Source: Acetobacteraceae bacterium (lineage in GTDB: Bacteria; Pseudomonadota; Alphaproteobacteria; Acetobacterales; Acetobacteraceae). From it: a stretch of DNA of 36,340 bases. Positions 1 through 8,021 of the stretch are shown in pieces; position 1 is the stretch's first letter; every line of letters begins with the position of its first letter. Under the pieces are notes generated by a model that had not been told where the DNA came from, searched no databases, and saw only the letters and a program-made list of their open reading frames with translations. A program made the translations under genes and the position numbers. Location: NCBI GenBank assembly GCA_027326105.1, contig DAHWFB010000005.1, positions 1 to 36,340 on the forward strand. The letters run 5' to 3'.

Positions 1-372
1 AACCGCGCCAGCCAGGCCGCCGACGGTGCCGGTGCAACGATCACACCGGACCATGTCGCCACCTTCGCCTGTAAGGCCCGCGAGCGCATCCGCCTGCCCG
101 GCGGCGGCTACCGCCGCGACCACCTGCGCGCGCTCGCCCAGCGCGTCGAGGTCGCGGATCGCGAGGTGCGGATCATGGGATCAAAGGGCAAATTGCTGCG
201 AACCCTGGCCGCCGCCGCAGGCGTAAAATCGGCGTCGCCCGGCGTGCCCAGTTCTGTTCCGAATTGGCGGAGGGAGTGGGATTCGAACCCACGGTACGCT
301 TTCACGCACACACGCTTTCCAAGCGTGCGCCTTAAGCCGCTCGGCCATCCCTCCTTGCGGCGCTTCCTATAG
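1..372 (+). CDS. Serine recombinase, C-terminal fragment (5' end outside window)
   Basis: The frame is open from base 1 and stops at TAG 370-372. The first ~80 residues (ITPDHVATF..., ARERIRLPGGGYRRDHL, VEVADREVRIMGSKGKLL) match, from memory, the C-terminal end of large Pin/resolvase-type 'recombinase family' proteins of alphaproteobacterial islands. The catalytic N-terminal domain lies upstream of the window. From about base 265 the frame runs antisense through the tRNA-Ser gene, so roughly the last 35 residues (REWDSNPRYAF...) are encoded by the complement of the tRNA. This suggests the element integrated at the tRNA 3' end and the recombinase borrowed its stop from chromosomal DNA. Whether it is still functional cannot be told from this fragment. 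Confidence 0.7.
   Translation, partial: NRASQAADGAGATITPDHVATFACKARERIRLPGGGYRRDHLRALAQRVEVADREVRIMGSKGKLLRTLAAAAGVKSASPGVPSSVPNWRREWDSNPRYAFTHTRFPSVRLKPLGHPSLRRFL
265..354 (-). tRNA. tRNA-Ser (anticodon GGA)
   Basis: On the minus strand the sequence begins GGAGGGATGGCCGAGCGG and ends with TCCCTCC, discriminator G and an encoded CCA (265-267). The 7-bp acceptor stem GGAGGGA/TCCCTCC is perfect. The anticodon arm CACGC-TTGGAAA-GCGTG places GGA at 318-320. A long variable arm follows, as in class II tRNAs, and the T-arm GTGGGTTCGAATCCCAC is canonical. The length is 90 nt including CCA. The 3' end faces a serine recombinase gene, so this tRNA is the probable attachment site. Confidence 0.97.
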
Positions 373-436
373 CAGCCTCGCGGCCGGCGCCAAATCCCCG
401 CGTTTGCGACCACGGCGCGGCCTCCTGGGGCGTCGG

Positions 437-1030
437 TCACAAGGGACGGCGGGCACGCAGGGCGGTGGCGAGGGTGCCGTCGTCGAGGATTTCCAGGCTG
501 CCGCCGACCGGAACGCCATGGGCGAGACGGGTCACCGCCACCCCGAACGGCCTGAGCCGGTCGCTCAGCCAGTGGCCGGTGGCGGCACCATCGACGGTCG
601 CCGCCAGTGCGACGATGACCTCCGCCACCCCCCCCTCCGCGATGCGCGCGAGCAAGGGAGCGAGCGAGAGATCCTCGGGGCGGAGACCACCGAGCGGCGA
701 CAACAGGCCGCCCAGCACATGGTAGCGGCCGCGATGCACCCCGGACCGCTCGAGCGCCCAAAGATCGGACACCGATTCCACCACGCAGAGTACGCTTCCG
801 TCCCGCGCCGGGTCGGCGCAGATCGCGCACGGGTCACGGCTGTCGAGGTTGCCGCAGCGCGAACACGGATGCACGGCACGGCGGGCGGCCTCCAGCGCGG
901 CGGCGAGCGCCACCATCCGCCCCTCCGGGTCCTGAAGCAGCCGCAGTGCGGCACGGCGGGCGCTGCGCGGGCCGAGGCCGGGCAGCTTGGCCAGCAGCGC
1001 GATCAGGGCTTCGACTTCGGGGCCGCCCAT
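437..1030 (-). CDS. recR: Recombination protein RecR
   Basis: This 197-residue protein is the normal RecR length. It has an N-terminal helix-hairpin-helix segment (LAKLPGLGPRSARRAAL, about 13-30), a four-cysteine zinc site (C56, C59, C68, C71), a Toprim domain starting at about 80 (VVESVSDLWALE) and the typical C-terminal GVPVGGSLEILDDGTL. RecR works with RecO and RecF to load RecA at single-strand gaps. It is the last gene of the dnaX-ybaB-recR set. The 98-bp gap to ybaB contains a short GTCCGG/CCGGAC inverted repeat (1079-1098) that might weakly attenuate transcription, but the stem is only 6 bp. Confidence 0.96.
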   Translation of the reverse strand: MGGPEVEALIALLAKLPGLGPRSARRAALRLLQDPEGRMVALAAALEAARRAVHPCSRCGNLDSRDPCAICADPARDGSVLCVVESVSDLWALERSGVHRGRYHVLGGLLSPLGGLRPEDLSLAPLLARIAEGGVAEVIVALAATVDGAATGHWLSDRLRPFGVAVTRLAHGVPVGGSLEILDDGTLATALRARRPL

Positions 1031-1128
1031 CGGTCAGAAATCAACCGAAAAGAGGACCGGAAGGGCAGAGCCTGAGGCGTCCGGAGCACGCCCCGGACAG
1101 ACCCCCACGCGAGCGCTGGCCCGCCACC

Positions 1129-1452
1129 TCAAAAGGGCAGTTTCATGCCGCCGGGGAGTTGCAGACCCCCGGTGACCTTCGCCATCTCCTCGGCGGCCGC
1201 CGCCTCCAGCTTGCGCCGCGCCGCAGCATGGGCGGCAACAATCAGATCTTGCAACATTTCTATCTCTGCGGGATCGGCGAGCTTGGGGTCGATCGCGAGG
1301 CCGAGCAGCTCCCCCTTGCCGTTCAGGCGGACGCTGACCAAGCCGGCGCCGGAGACGCCCTCGAGCTCCATCGCGGCGAGGCGGGTCTGCATCTCCTCCA
1401 TCTTCCTCTGCATCTCCGAGGCCTGCTTCATCAGGCCGGCGAGATTCTTCAT
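1129..1452 (-). CDS. ybaB: YbaB/EbfC family nucleoid-associated protein
   Basis: This 107-residue protein begins [22 protein letters not shown] and contains the charged N-terminal helix, the central strand region ([17 protein letters not shown]) and the C-terminal helical part typical of YbaB/EbfC, a small DNA-binding dimer thought to associate with the nucleoid. Its ATG overlaps the dnaX stop by 4 bases (ATGA at 1449-1452), indicating translational coupling. The dnaX-ybaB-recR order is conserved across many bacteria and supports the call. Its exact role is unclear across the family. Confidence 0.95.
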   Translation of the reverse strand: MKNLAGLMKQASEMQRKMEEMQTRLAAMELEGVSGAGLVSVRLNGKGELLGLAIDPKLADPAEIEMLQDLIVAAHAAARRKLEAAAAEEMAKVTGGLQLPGGMKLPF

Positions 1453-3197
1453 GCGTCCTCCTCGGGATCGGCTTCGGCGGGTTCAGGGGGTTCGGGCGGC
1501 AGGCCGTAGGCGTCTGCGCGCTCGTCGTGCACCGCTTGGATACGCGCGCCGGGGAAGGCTTCGAGCACGGCAGCGACGAGGGGGTGGGCGTGGGCGCGCT
1601 GGCGGCGCTCGGACTCCGCCGCCTCGCCCTGGTCGGCGAGCGTGGGCGCTCCCGGGGCGGCGGAGAGCGCCACCGTCCAGCGCCGGCCGGTGGCCTCCTG
1701 GAGCAGCGCCGCGAGGCGGGCGGCGAGATCGCGCGGGGCGGCGGGTTGGGGGCGGATCTCGATCACCGGGGGGGCGAAGCGCACGAGATGGACAGAGTTC
1801 AGAAGATGCGCATGCAGCAGCGCCTCCCGCCGCTCGGCGGCGAGTGCGACCACCTCGCGGAAGCTGCGCGGGCCGGCGGGAGCGGGTGGAGCGTCGCCGC
1901 CGTTGGCCGCACGCGCCCCGCCACCCGGGTCGGGACCGTGGGGCGCTGGCGCGGGAACGCGGGAGGGTTCGGCCGGCAGTTCGGCGAGGCGGCGGAGGAT
2001 CTCGCCCGGGGTCGGACCCTCCGCCAGATAGCAAAGCCGGATGAGCACCATTTCGGCGGCGGCACGGCGATCCGGCGCCTGCTCGACTTCGCCGATGCCT
2101 TTGAGCAGCATCTGCCAGGCGCGTCCGAGCGCGGGGATGGAAAGCGCGTCGGCGAGTTCGGCGCCGCGCGTGCGCTCGGCCTCCGGCAGGTCGGGGGCGT
2201 GGCGGAGATCGGGCAGCAGCTTGAGGCGGGTGAGCACGTTGACGAGATCGAGCAGGTCGGCGAGCACCAGGCCGAGATCGGCGCCGTGCTGGTGCAGCGT
2301 ATCGGTGATGGCGAGCGCCTCGGCGGCGCGGCCGCGCAGCACGGCGGCGGCGAGGTCGAACAGGCGGGTACGATCGGCGAGCCCGAGCATGCCGCCGACC
2401 AGCGGCCCGTCGATGGGGCCGTCGGCGGCGAGCGCCATCGCCTGGTCGAGCAGCGAGAGACCGTCGCGCACCGAACCGTCCGCGGCGCGGGAGAGCAGGC
2501 TGAGCGCCTCGGTGTCGATCACGAAGCCCTCGGCGGCGCAGATGCGGGCGAAATGGGCGGCAAGCTCGGCCACCGTGAGGCGGCGGAGGTCGAAGCGCTG
2601 GCAGCGCGAGAGGACGGTGACCGGAACCTTGCGGATTTCGGTGGTGGCGAACAGGAAGCAGACGTGCGGCGGGGGCTCCTCCAGCGTCTTGAGGATGGCA
2701 TTGAAGGCGTTGCGGGAGAGCATGTGGACTTCGTCGATGATGAAGATCTTCTTGCGCGCTTCCAGCGGGCGGTAGCGGGTCGCCTCGATGATTTCGCGCA
2801 CGTCATCGACGCCGGTGCGCGAGGCGGCGTCCATCTCGGTCACGTCCGGGTGACGGTCGGCGAGGATGGCGCGGCAGTTGGGGCAGACGCCGCACGGGTC
2901 GGCGGTGGGACCGCCCTGCCCGTCCGGCCCGACGCAGTTGAGCGCGCGGGCGATGATCCGCGCCGTGGTGGTCTTGCCGACGCCGCGCACGCCGGTGAGC
3001 ATGAAGCCGTGGGCGATGCGGCCGGCGGCAAAGCCGTTGCGCAGGGTGCGCACCATCGCCTCCTGGCCGATCAGGTCGGCAAAGCTGAGCGGGCGGTATT
3101 TGCGGGCGAGCACCCGATAGGGCTCGGCCACCAGCGCGGGCGCGGCGGCTGCGGCGGGCGGGGGATGGGCGGGGAGATCATCGAAGAGACCGGACAT
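1449..3197 (-). CDS. dnaX: DNA polymerase III subunit gamma/tau
   Basis: This 582-residue clamp-loader ATPase has a Walker A motif (GVRGVGKTT, 69-77), zinc-binding cysteines (C88, C102, C105, C108), Walker B (IIDEVH, 153-158) and the SRC sensor (197-199). An Ala/Pro-rich linker near 400-450 leads into a C-terminal tau domain. The protein drives loading of the beta clamp and bridges the polymerase cores in the replisome. I did not see an obvious slippery A-run plus pause structure of the E. coli kind, so gamma production by frameshifting is not supported. It lies 59 bp downstream of the SRP RNA gene on the same strand and overlaps ybaB by 4 bases. Confidence 0.97.
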   Translation of the reverse strand: MSGLFDDLPAHPPPAAAAAPALVAEPYRVLARKYRPLSFADLIGQEAMVRTLRNGFAAGRIAHGFMLTGVRGVGKTTTARIIARALNCVGPDGQGGPTADPCGVCPNCRAILADRHPDVTEMDAASRTGVDDVREIIEATRYRPLEARKKIFIIDEVHMLSRNAFNAILKTLEEPPPHVCFLFATTEIRKVPVTVLSRCQRFDLRRLTVAELAAHFARICAAEGFVIDTEALSLLSRAADGSVRDGLSLLDQAMALAADGPIDGPLVGGMLGLADRTRLFDLAAAVLRGRAAEALAITDTLHQHGADLGLVLADLLDLVNVLTRLKLLPDLRHAPDLPEAERTRGAELADALSIPALGRAWQMLLKGIGEVEQAPDRRAAAEMVLIRLCYLAEGPTPGEILRRLAELPAEPSRVPAPAPHGPDPGGGARAANGGDAPPAPAGPRSFREVVALAAERREALLHAHLLNSVHLVRFAPPVIEIRPQPAAPRDLAARLAALLQEATGRRWTVALSAAPGAPTLADQGEAAESERRQRAHAHPLVAAVLEAFPGARIQAVHDERADAYGLPPEPPEPAEADPEEDA

Positions 3198-3256
3198 GTG
3201 CGCGGCTGCGGCGGGCCGCGCGGGCGGCCGACTTCCTGTGCTGGGGTTGCGACGGT

Positions 3257-3353
3257 GGGAGGCCGGACCTGCGACCCGTGCGAGAACCCGTTACGGCTGC
3301 TTCCTTCCGGACCTGACCGGGTTAGCGAGGAGCACGTCCGCCGCCGACCTCCC
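3257..3353 (-). ncRNA. ffs: Bacterial small SRP RNA (4.5S)
   Basis: The minus strand contains the hallmark SRP domain IV segment (GGTCAGGTCC, GGAAGGAAGCAGCC at about 3296-3319) that binds Ffh. The flanks GGGAGGTCGG (5' end) and CCGGCCTCCC (3' end) pair to close the hairpin, giving about 97 nt, the usual size for the short bacterial form. A TACATC hexamer at 3360-3365, about 7 bases upstream of the inferred 5' end, is a plausible -10 box. I see no clear -35. The gene sits directly upstream of dnaX, its usual alphaproteobacterial neighbour. End positions are inferred from pairing. Confidence 0.93.
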
Positions 3354-3438
3354 GCGCACGATGTAGCACCCCGACGCGGTGCAGCGCCACCCCCTCCGTC
3401 GGATCGGAGCAAGCCGGCGGCAGCAGGCGGCGCACTGC

Positions 3439-3494
3439 GCCAAGCTCATAACGCCAAGTTCATAGCGCTACGCTCATAGCGGCAAGCTTATAGT
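3439..3494. repeat. 14-bp degenerate tandem repeat, four copies
   Basis: Four consecutive 14-base units are readable: GCCAAGCTCATAAC, GCCAAGTTCATAGC, GCTACGCTCATAGC, GGCAAGCTTATAGT, followed by a partial GGCAGAC. The units differ at 2-4 positions. The last unit overlaps the 3' coding end and stop codon of the histidine kinase gene (3488), and the array lies upstream of the SRP RNA gene. It is noticeably more AT-rich than its surroundings. No function is evident. Confidence 0.85.
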
Positions 3495-4822
3495 GGCAGA
3501 CTAACCAGCGCCCGCACCCCACCCGTTGGCCGGTTGGCCAGCGCCACGTCACCGCCATGGGCGCGCAGGATGTTGCGCGCGATCGGCAGGCCGAGCCCGG
3601 TGCCGCCGGTCTCGCGGTTGCGGCTCGCCTCGCCGCGCTGGAAGGGCTGGAAGACGCGGTCGAGATCGGCGGGCGGAATTCCCGGCCCCTCGTCCTCGAT
3701 GGTGATGCGCACCGTCTGCCTTTCCGCCGGCGCCAGCCCGACCCGCGCGCCGCCGCCGTATTTGATGGCGTTGGCGACCAGATTGGCCAGCGCCCGCTTG
3801 AGCGCGATCGGCCGGGCGCGCAGCGCCAGCCGCTGCGGCCCTTCGTAGAGGATCTTCTCGGCCAGTTCCGGCCGCGCGTCGGAGGCCTCATCGACGATGG
3901 TACGCAAGAGCGCCGCGAGATCGATCGGCACCAAGGGCTCGCTCGTGGTCACGTCCCGCCCGAAGGCCAGCGTCGCCGCCACCATCGCCTCGAGTTCGTC
4001 GAGATCGGCGAGCATCTTCCGCCGCTGCTCGTCATCCTCCATGAACTCCGCGCGCAGCTTCAGCCGGGTGATCGGCGTGCGCAGATCGTGCCCGATGGCG
4101 GTGAGCATGAAGGTGCGGTCCTCGACGAAGCGGCGGATGCGCGAGGCCATGGTGTTGAACGCGGCCGCCGCCAGGGCGACCTCGGTCGGGCCGGTCTCGG
4201 ACAGCGGGTCGGCGTTCACGTCCCGTCCCAGCCGTTCCGCGGCTTCCGCCAGGGTTGCCACCGGCGCCACCAGCCGCCGTACCGCCCACCAGGAAAGCCC
4301 GCCCGCAAGCGCTGTCATCAGCAGGAGCGAGAGCAGGAAGTCGGGCGAGTGCCAGGGCCGGATCGGCGGCAAGTGGGCGCGGACCGCGAGCCAGGTGCCG
4401 TCCGGCAGTTCGAGCCCGATGAACACGACATGGCGGGCGAAACTGCCGCGCAGTTCCGCCCCCTGCGGATGTAGCCGCGGCGGCAGCGGCACCGCGAACA
4501 GGCCGGCACGCAGGATCTGGCGCATCTGCAACGGCAGGAAGGCCATGTTCGGCGCCGGCTTGGTCCGGGAAAGGCTGGCCCGCAGCGGCCCCTTCCGCCA
4601 CGGCGCGAGCAGCGCGTCCCGCCGCTCGGGGGTGGCGCGGGCGAGCGAGCGGTAGAGGAACATCACCCGTGTGGTCACCCCGCGCAGCTGCGCGATCCGC
4701 TCGAGACCGATGCGGTCCAGCGAATAGACCACGAGACCCGCGCCCTGCACCGCCGCAAGGCCGAGCAGCAGCACCAGCCCGGTGCGGGCGGCCAGGCTCC
4801 GCGGCCAGAACGGAACCCTCAC
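3488..4822 (-). CDS. Two-component sensor histidine kinase (EnvZ-type)
   Basis: This 444-residue inner-membrane kinase has TM1 at about 12-34, a periplasmic loop at about 35-160 without recognisable ligand residues, TM2 at about 161-183, a HAMP domain at about 184-235, and a dimerization/phosphoacceptor helix with GHDLRTP (His245). Its ATPase domain has the N box NLVANAIKYGG (348-357), G1 DEGPGIP (377-383) and G2 GGTGLGLPIA (406-415). Its ATG overlaps the stop of the response regulator by 4 bases, so the pair is co-translated. The signal is unknown. The divergent Met/His-rich secreted protein makes a metal or envelope-stress cue plausible, which is inference. A 14-bp tandem repeat begins inside its last codons. 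Confidence 0.93.
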   Translation of the reverse strand: MRVPFWPRSLAARTGLVLLLGLAAVQGAGLVVYSLDRIGLERIAQLRGVTTRVMFLYRSLARATPERRDALLAPWRKGPLRASLSRTKPAPNMAFLPLQMRQILRAGLFAVPLPPRLHPQGAELRGSFARHVVFIGLELPDGTWLAVRAHLPPIRPWHSPDFLLSLLLMTALAGGLSWWAVRRLVAPVATLAEAAERLGRDVNADPLSETGPTEVALAAAAFNTMASRIRRFVEDRTFMLTAIGHDLRTPITRLKLRAEFMEDDEQRRKMLADLDELEAMVAATLAFGRDVTTSEPLVPIDLAALLRTIVDEASDARPELAEKILYEGPQRLALRARPIALKRALANLVANAIKYGGGARVGLAPAERQTVRITIEDEGPGIPPADLDRVFQPFQRGEASRNRETGGTGLGLPIARNILRAHGGDVALANRPTGGVRALVSLPL

Positions 4823-5541
4823 CCGCGCTCGACCGCGCTGGTCAGCACGTAGCCACCGCCGCGCACCGTCTTGATGAGTTGGGCGTTGCGCCCGTCGTCC
4901 TCCAGCTTGCGGCGCAGCCGGCTGATGGCGACGTCGATCGCGCGGTCGAACGGTCCGGCCTGGCGGCCGCGGAGGAGGTCGAGCAGCATGTCGCGTGTCA
5001 GAACACGGTTCGGCCGCTCGAGCAAGGCGAGTAGGAGATCGTATTCCCCACCGGTGAGGGCGACCTCAGCCCCCTGGGGGTCGAGCAGCCGCCGGCGCGC
5101 GGTTTCCAGCTGCCAGCCGGAAAAGCGGTAGCTGCGCGCGCTGACCTCCCCGCGCCGCTCACCCGGCCCCTCCCCGCTGCGCCGCAGCACCGCGCGGATG
5201 CGGGCGAGCAGTTCGCGCGGATTGAAGGGCTTGGGTACATAGTCGTCCGCGCCGAGTTCGAGGCCGATGATGCGGTCGGTCTCCTCGCCCATCGCTGTCA
5301 ACATGACGATCGGCACGTCCGACTGGCTGCGCAGCCAGCGCGCGACATCGAGCCCGCTCTCGCCGGGCAACATCAGGTCGAGCACGACGAGGTTGAAATG
5401 GCCTTGCGGCCAGACCCGCCGCGCCTCCCGCCCGTCCCGCGCGGTGCTGACCCGCAACCGGTTGCGCTCGAGAAATTTGGCCAGCAGCTCGCGGATTTCG
5501 CGGTCGTCGTCCACCACCAGGATGTGCGGAGTCGTTTCCAT
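4819..5541 (-). CDS. OmpR/PhoB-family response regulator
   Basis: This 240-residue protein has a receiver domain (acidic D11-D13, phosphoacceptor D55 in VVLDLMLPG, T82, K104) and, after a short linker, a winged-helix DNA-binding domain at about 140-238 (VALTGGEYDLLLALL, DVAISRLRRKLEDD, IKTVRGGGYVL). It is the first gene of the two-component operon, with the kinase overlapping by 4 bases. A 10-bp-phased direct repeat CGTTGCA...CGTTGCA 41-57 bp upstream of its start fits OmpR-type tandem binding and suggests autoregulation plus control of the divergent gene at 5692. The specific homolog name cannot be fixed from sequence. Confidence 0.94.
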   Translation of the reverse strand: METTPHILVVDDDREIRELLAKFLERNRLRVSTARDGREARRVWPQGHFNLVVLDLMLPGESGLDVARWLRSQSDVPIVMLTAMGEETDRIIGLELGADDYVPKPFNPRELLARIRAVLRRSGEGPGERRGEVSARSYRFSGWQLETARRRLLDPQGAEVALTGGEYDLLLALLERPNRVLTRDMLLDLLRGRQAGPFDRAIDVAISRLRRKLEDDGRNAQLIKTVRGGGYVLTSAVERG

Positions 5542-5581
5542 GGGAGAAGTCTAGTATCGCCCGCCGGGCCGGTGCAGGGGG

Positions 5582-5598
5582 CGTTGCACTCCGTTGCA
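5582..5598. promoter_or_regulatory. Putative response-regulator box (phased direct repeat)
   Basis: CGTTGCA occurs at 5582-5588 and again at 5592-5598, exactly 10 bases apart, in the 150-bp divergent spacer between the response regulator gene (start 5541) and the Met/His-rich gene (start 5692). OmpR/PhoB-family regulators typically bind as head-to-tail dimers to direct repeats with 10-11 bp periodicity. Binding is inferred, not demonstrated. Confidence 0.45.
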
Positions 5599-5691
5599 AT
5601 TCGAAGCCCGCGCGAGACGCAGCCGCGCCGCCGCCGGGCCATATCAGGGGTGATGACCACTGCCGGTCACCGCAGCAGGGAGTTTCGATCG

Positions 5692-6201
5692 ATGCACCGT
5701 CCCACCGCAGCCGTTCTTGGCCTGGTCGCCGTCGGCGCTGCCTCCGCCTATGTGCTGCCCCGCCTCGCCGAGGCCGGGCAGACCATCCCGCCTGCCGCCG
5801 CCACCATGCCGGCCCCGCCGCGGCCCGCCGGACCCGGAATGCCCGGAATGCCGATGCAGCACGGCCCGTGGATGAAGCACGGTCCGTGGATGCACGAAGG
5901 CCACCGCGGCCCGATGCCGCCGCAGATGATGATGATGCATCGCATGATGCAGCGGTTCCACCAGCGCATGGCGACCTGGGGCCTGTTCTACCACACACCC
6001 GACAAGCACCTCACCGCCGCCGACGTCTCCACCATCGCCAAGGCGATTCTCGCCATGCACGGCAACCATACCTGGCAGGTGGGGGACGTGACCGCCCCGG
6101 CGAGCGGGCCCGGCGGCTTCGCCTTCACCGCCAAGGACGGAACCGTGATCGCCCGCTTCACCATCGACCTCCGCACCGGCCGTCTCCACCGCGCCGGCTG
6201 A
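5692..6201 (+). CDS. Secreted Met/His-rich protein of unknown function
   Basis: The chosen ATG at 5692 follows GCAGGGAG at a fitting distance and opens on a signal-like hydrophobic stretch (residues 5-20, AVLGLVAVGAASAYVL). The frame is open further upstream but there is no better start. The 169-residue product has a segment at 50-93 with 13 Met and 6 His, including two HGPWM copies and a run of four Met, then a compact C-terminal part (104-169) rich in strands ending FTIDLRTGRLHRAG, somewhat PepSY-like. Met/His clusters often bind copper or silver in the periplasm, so metal binding is a reasonable inference. It is divergent from, and may be a target of, the adjacent two-component system. A strong hairpin follows. 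Confidence 0.8.
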   Translation: MHRPTAAVLGLVAVGAASAYVLPRLAEAGQTIPPAAATMPAPPRPAGPGMPGMPMQHGPWMKHGPWMHEGHRGPMPPQMMMMHRMMQRFHQRMATWGLFYHTPDKHLTAADVSTIAKAILAMHGNHTWQVGDVTAPASGPGGFAFTAKDGTVIARFTIDLRTGRLHRAG

Positions 6202-6211
6202 CGCGGCTGCA

Positions 6212-6256
6212 CCGCCGGCCCCGGAGCGGAAGCACCCCGCTCCCCGGGGCCGGCGG
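6212..6256. terminator. Bidirectional hairpin terminator
   Basis: CCGCCGGCCCCGGAGCGG (6212-6229) pairs with CCGCT...CCGGGGCCGGCGG (6237-6256), giving an 18-bp stem with a 2-base bulge and a 7-base loop (AAGCACC). It sits between the convergent ends of the Met/His-rich gene (6201) and the phosphate-transporter gene (6259). There is no long T run, as is usual in very GC-rich genomes. Confidence 0.7.
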
Positions 6257-6258
6257 CT

Positions 6259-7911
6259 TCACCCGCGCACGCGGCTCGCCAGGAGTTCGCCACCGGCCTC
6301 CAACACCGGATAGGCGGCGGCGGCGACGAGATGGGCGTTGACCCGTTTCATGTCCCGCACCGCGTCCAGATGGAGCGAGCTGGTCTCCGCGCTCTCCACC
6401 CGCCCGGCGCGCAGGCGGGCGAAATGCCCCGAAGTCGCCTCCGCCTCGAGCGCGCGGAACGCCTCCTTCTCGGCCGCGAGAGCGCGCGCCGCCCGCCCGT
6501 CCGCGGTCATGAACACCGCGACCGCGGCGCGCAGGTTGGCGGCGAGCCGCTCGACCATGCGGGCGATCTCGCCCTGCCCCTCCTCCGAGAACGCCACCCC
6601 GCGCTTGAGCCGCTTGGCAGCCAGCGCCATCAGGTTGCGCTCGATCACGTCGCCGGCGTGTTCGAGATTGGTGCAGAAGGTGAGGATCTGGGTCAGCCGT
6701 GCCTGGTCCGCCTCTTCGAGCCCGCCCTGGTCGAGCCCGGTGAGATAGGCCTTGATGGCGCCGTTCAGCCGGTCGAGCACGTCGTCGAGCCGCTTGGTCT
6801 CGCCCACCCGGTTGCGGTCGCCTTCGAGCAGCGCCGCTTCCAATCCGGCCAGCATGGCGGCCAGCGTATCGGCCATGCGCAGCGCCTCGCGCGCGGCGGC
6901 GGCGAGCGCGAGCGGCGGGCTGGCGCGTGCCGCGGCTTCGAGATAGCGCGGCCGGCCGGGTTCCGCCATTTCGGCCCGTTCCGGCATCCACCGCGCGAGC
7001 AGGCGGGCGTAGGGGCCGAGGAACGGCATCGCGGCGAGCGCAAGCGCCAGGTTGAAGCCGGTGTGGAAATCGGCGACCGCCCGCGCCGGCCCCGCCGACC
7101 AGCCGGCCAGCGCGCGCGCGAGCGGCCCGAGGGCGGCCAGCGCCGCCACCGTGCCCAGAATCCGCAGGCCGAGAAACCCCAGCGCCGCCCGCCGCCCCGC
7201 ACTCTCGCCGCCGGCCGCCCCCTCGATCACCGGGTTGATCGCGGTGCCGAGATTGGCCCCCAGCACCAGCGCCAGCGCCACCTCCGCCGGCACCACGCCC
7301 TGGGCAGCGAAGGACATCACGGTGAGCACCACCGCGACCGAGGAATGGGCCGCCCAGGTCAGCGCCGCGGCGAGCAGCACGGCGAGCAGCGGCACCGCTT
7401 GCAGCGCCCCGAGCAGCACCCCGAGGCCGGGAGCGTGGGCGAGCGGAGCCACCAGCCCGAGCAGTAGGTGGAGCGCGAGCAGCATCAGCCCGAGCCCGAT
7501 GGCGATGCGGCCGACATCACGCCCCCGGCTCGCCTTGCCGCGGCGAAACAGCACCACCCCGAGCAGGATCAGCGCGCTGGCCAGTGCGGACACGTCGAAG
7601 GAGAGCAACTGCACGATCAGCGTGGTGCCCACCCCCGCACCGAGCATCACCGCCAGCGCCGGCACCGCTTCGACCAGCCCGGACCCGGCGAAGGAGGCGA
7701 CCATCAGCCCGGTCGCGGTGCTGCTCTGCAACAGCGCGGTGACCCCGAGCCCGCCCAGGAAGCCGCGCAGCCGGTCACCGAGGGCGGCGGCGAGGGCGCG
7801 CCGCAATTCCGGCCCGAACGCGCGCGCCACCCCGGTCTGCACCATGTGCACGCCCCAGAGCAGCAGCGCCACGCTCCCCGCGAGATCCAGCAGTGTCAGC
7901 GAACCACCCAT
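6259..7911 (-). CDS. Na/Pi-cotransporter family protein with PhoU-like tail
   Basis: This 550-residue protein has about eight to nine hydrophobic segments in residues 5-310. It carries the two inverted family signatures, QSSTATGLMVASF (62-74) and AHSSVAVVLTVMSF (188-201), variants of the QSSS motif of NptA/SLC34-type transporters. GAGVGTT (91-97) and GANLGTAINP (218-227) are also typical. The C-terminal ~220 residues are helical and PhoU-like. Members move phosphate with sodium or act as phosphate exporters. It is monocistronic here and convergent with the Met/His-rich gene across a hairpin. Substrate and direction of transport are inferred from the family. Confidence 0.9.
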   Translation of the reverse strand: MGGSLTLLDLAGSVALLLWGVHMVQTGVARAFGPELRRALAAALGDRLRGFLGGLGVTALLQSSTATGLMVASFAGSGLVEAVPALAVMLGAGVGTTLIVQLLSFDVSALASALILLGVVLFRRGKASRGRDVGRIAIGLGLMLLALHLLLGLVAPLAHAPGLGVLLGALQAVPLLAVLLAAALTWAAHSSVAVVLTVMSFAAQGVVPAEVALALVLGANLGTAINPVIEGAAGGESAGRRAALGFLGLRILGTVAALAALGPLARALAGWSAGPARAVADFHTGFNLALALAAMPFLGPYARLLARWMPERAEMAEPGRPRYLEAAARASPPLALAAAAREALRMADTLAAMLAGLEAALLEGDRNRVGETKRLDDVLDRLNGAIKAYLTGLDQGGLEEADQARLTQILTFCTNLEHAGDVIERNLMALAAKRLKRGVAFSEEGQGEIARMVERLAANLRAAVAVFMTADGRAARALAAEKEAFRALEAEATSGHFARLRAGRVESAETSSLHLDAVRDMKRVNAHLVAAAAYPVLEAGGELLASRVRG

Positions 7912-8021
7912 CCCCGCCCTCCGAACCCCCTCCCGCGGACCGTTCTCCTATGGGCCATTCACCCTCGCCTGTCATCGCCGGCTATGGTGGTGTACCGGGT
8001 TACGATCGCAGCGAGCCAGCC

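Noticed and set aside
1449-3197. Programmed frameshift making a gamma subunit
   Set aside because: No A-rich slippery heptamer with a downstream stop was visible in the linker region.
1527-3479. 650-codon plus-strand frame opposite dnaX
   Set aside because: Antisense shadow of dnaX with repetitive charged composition and no recognisable domain.
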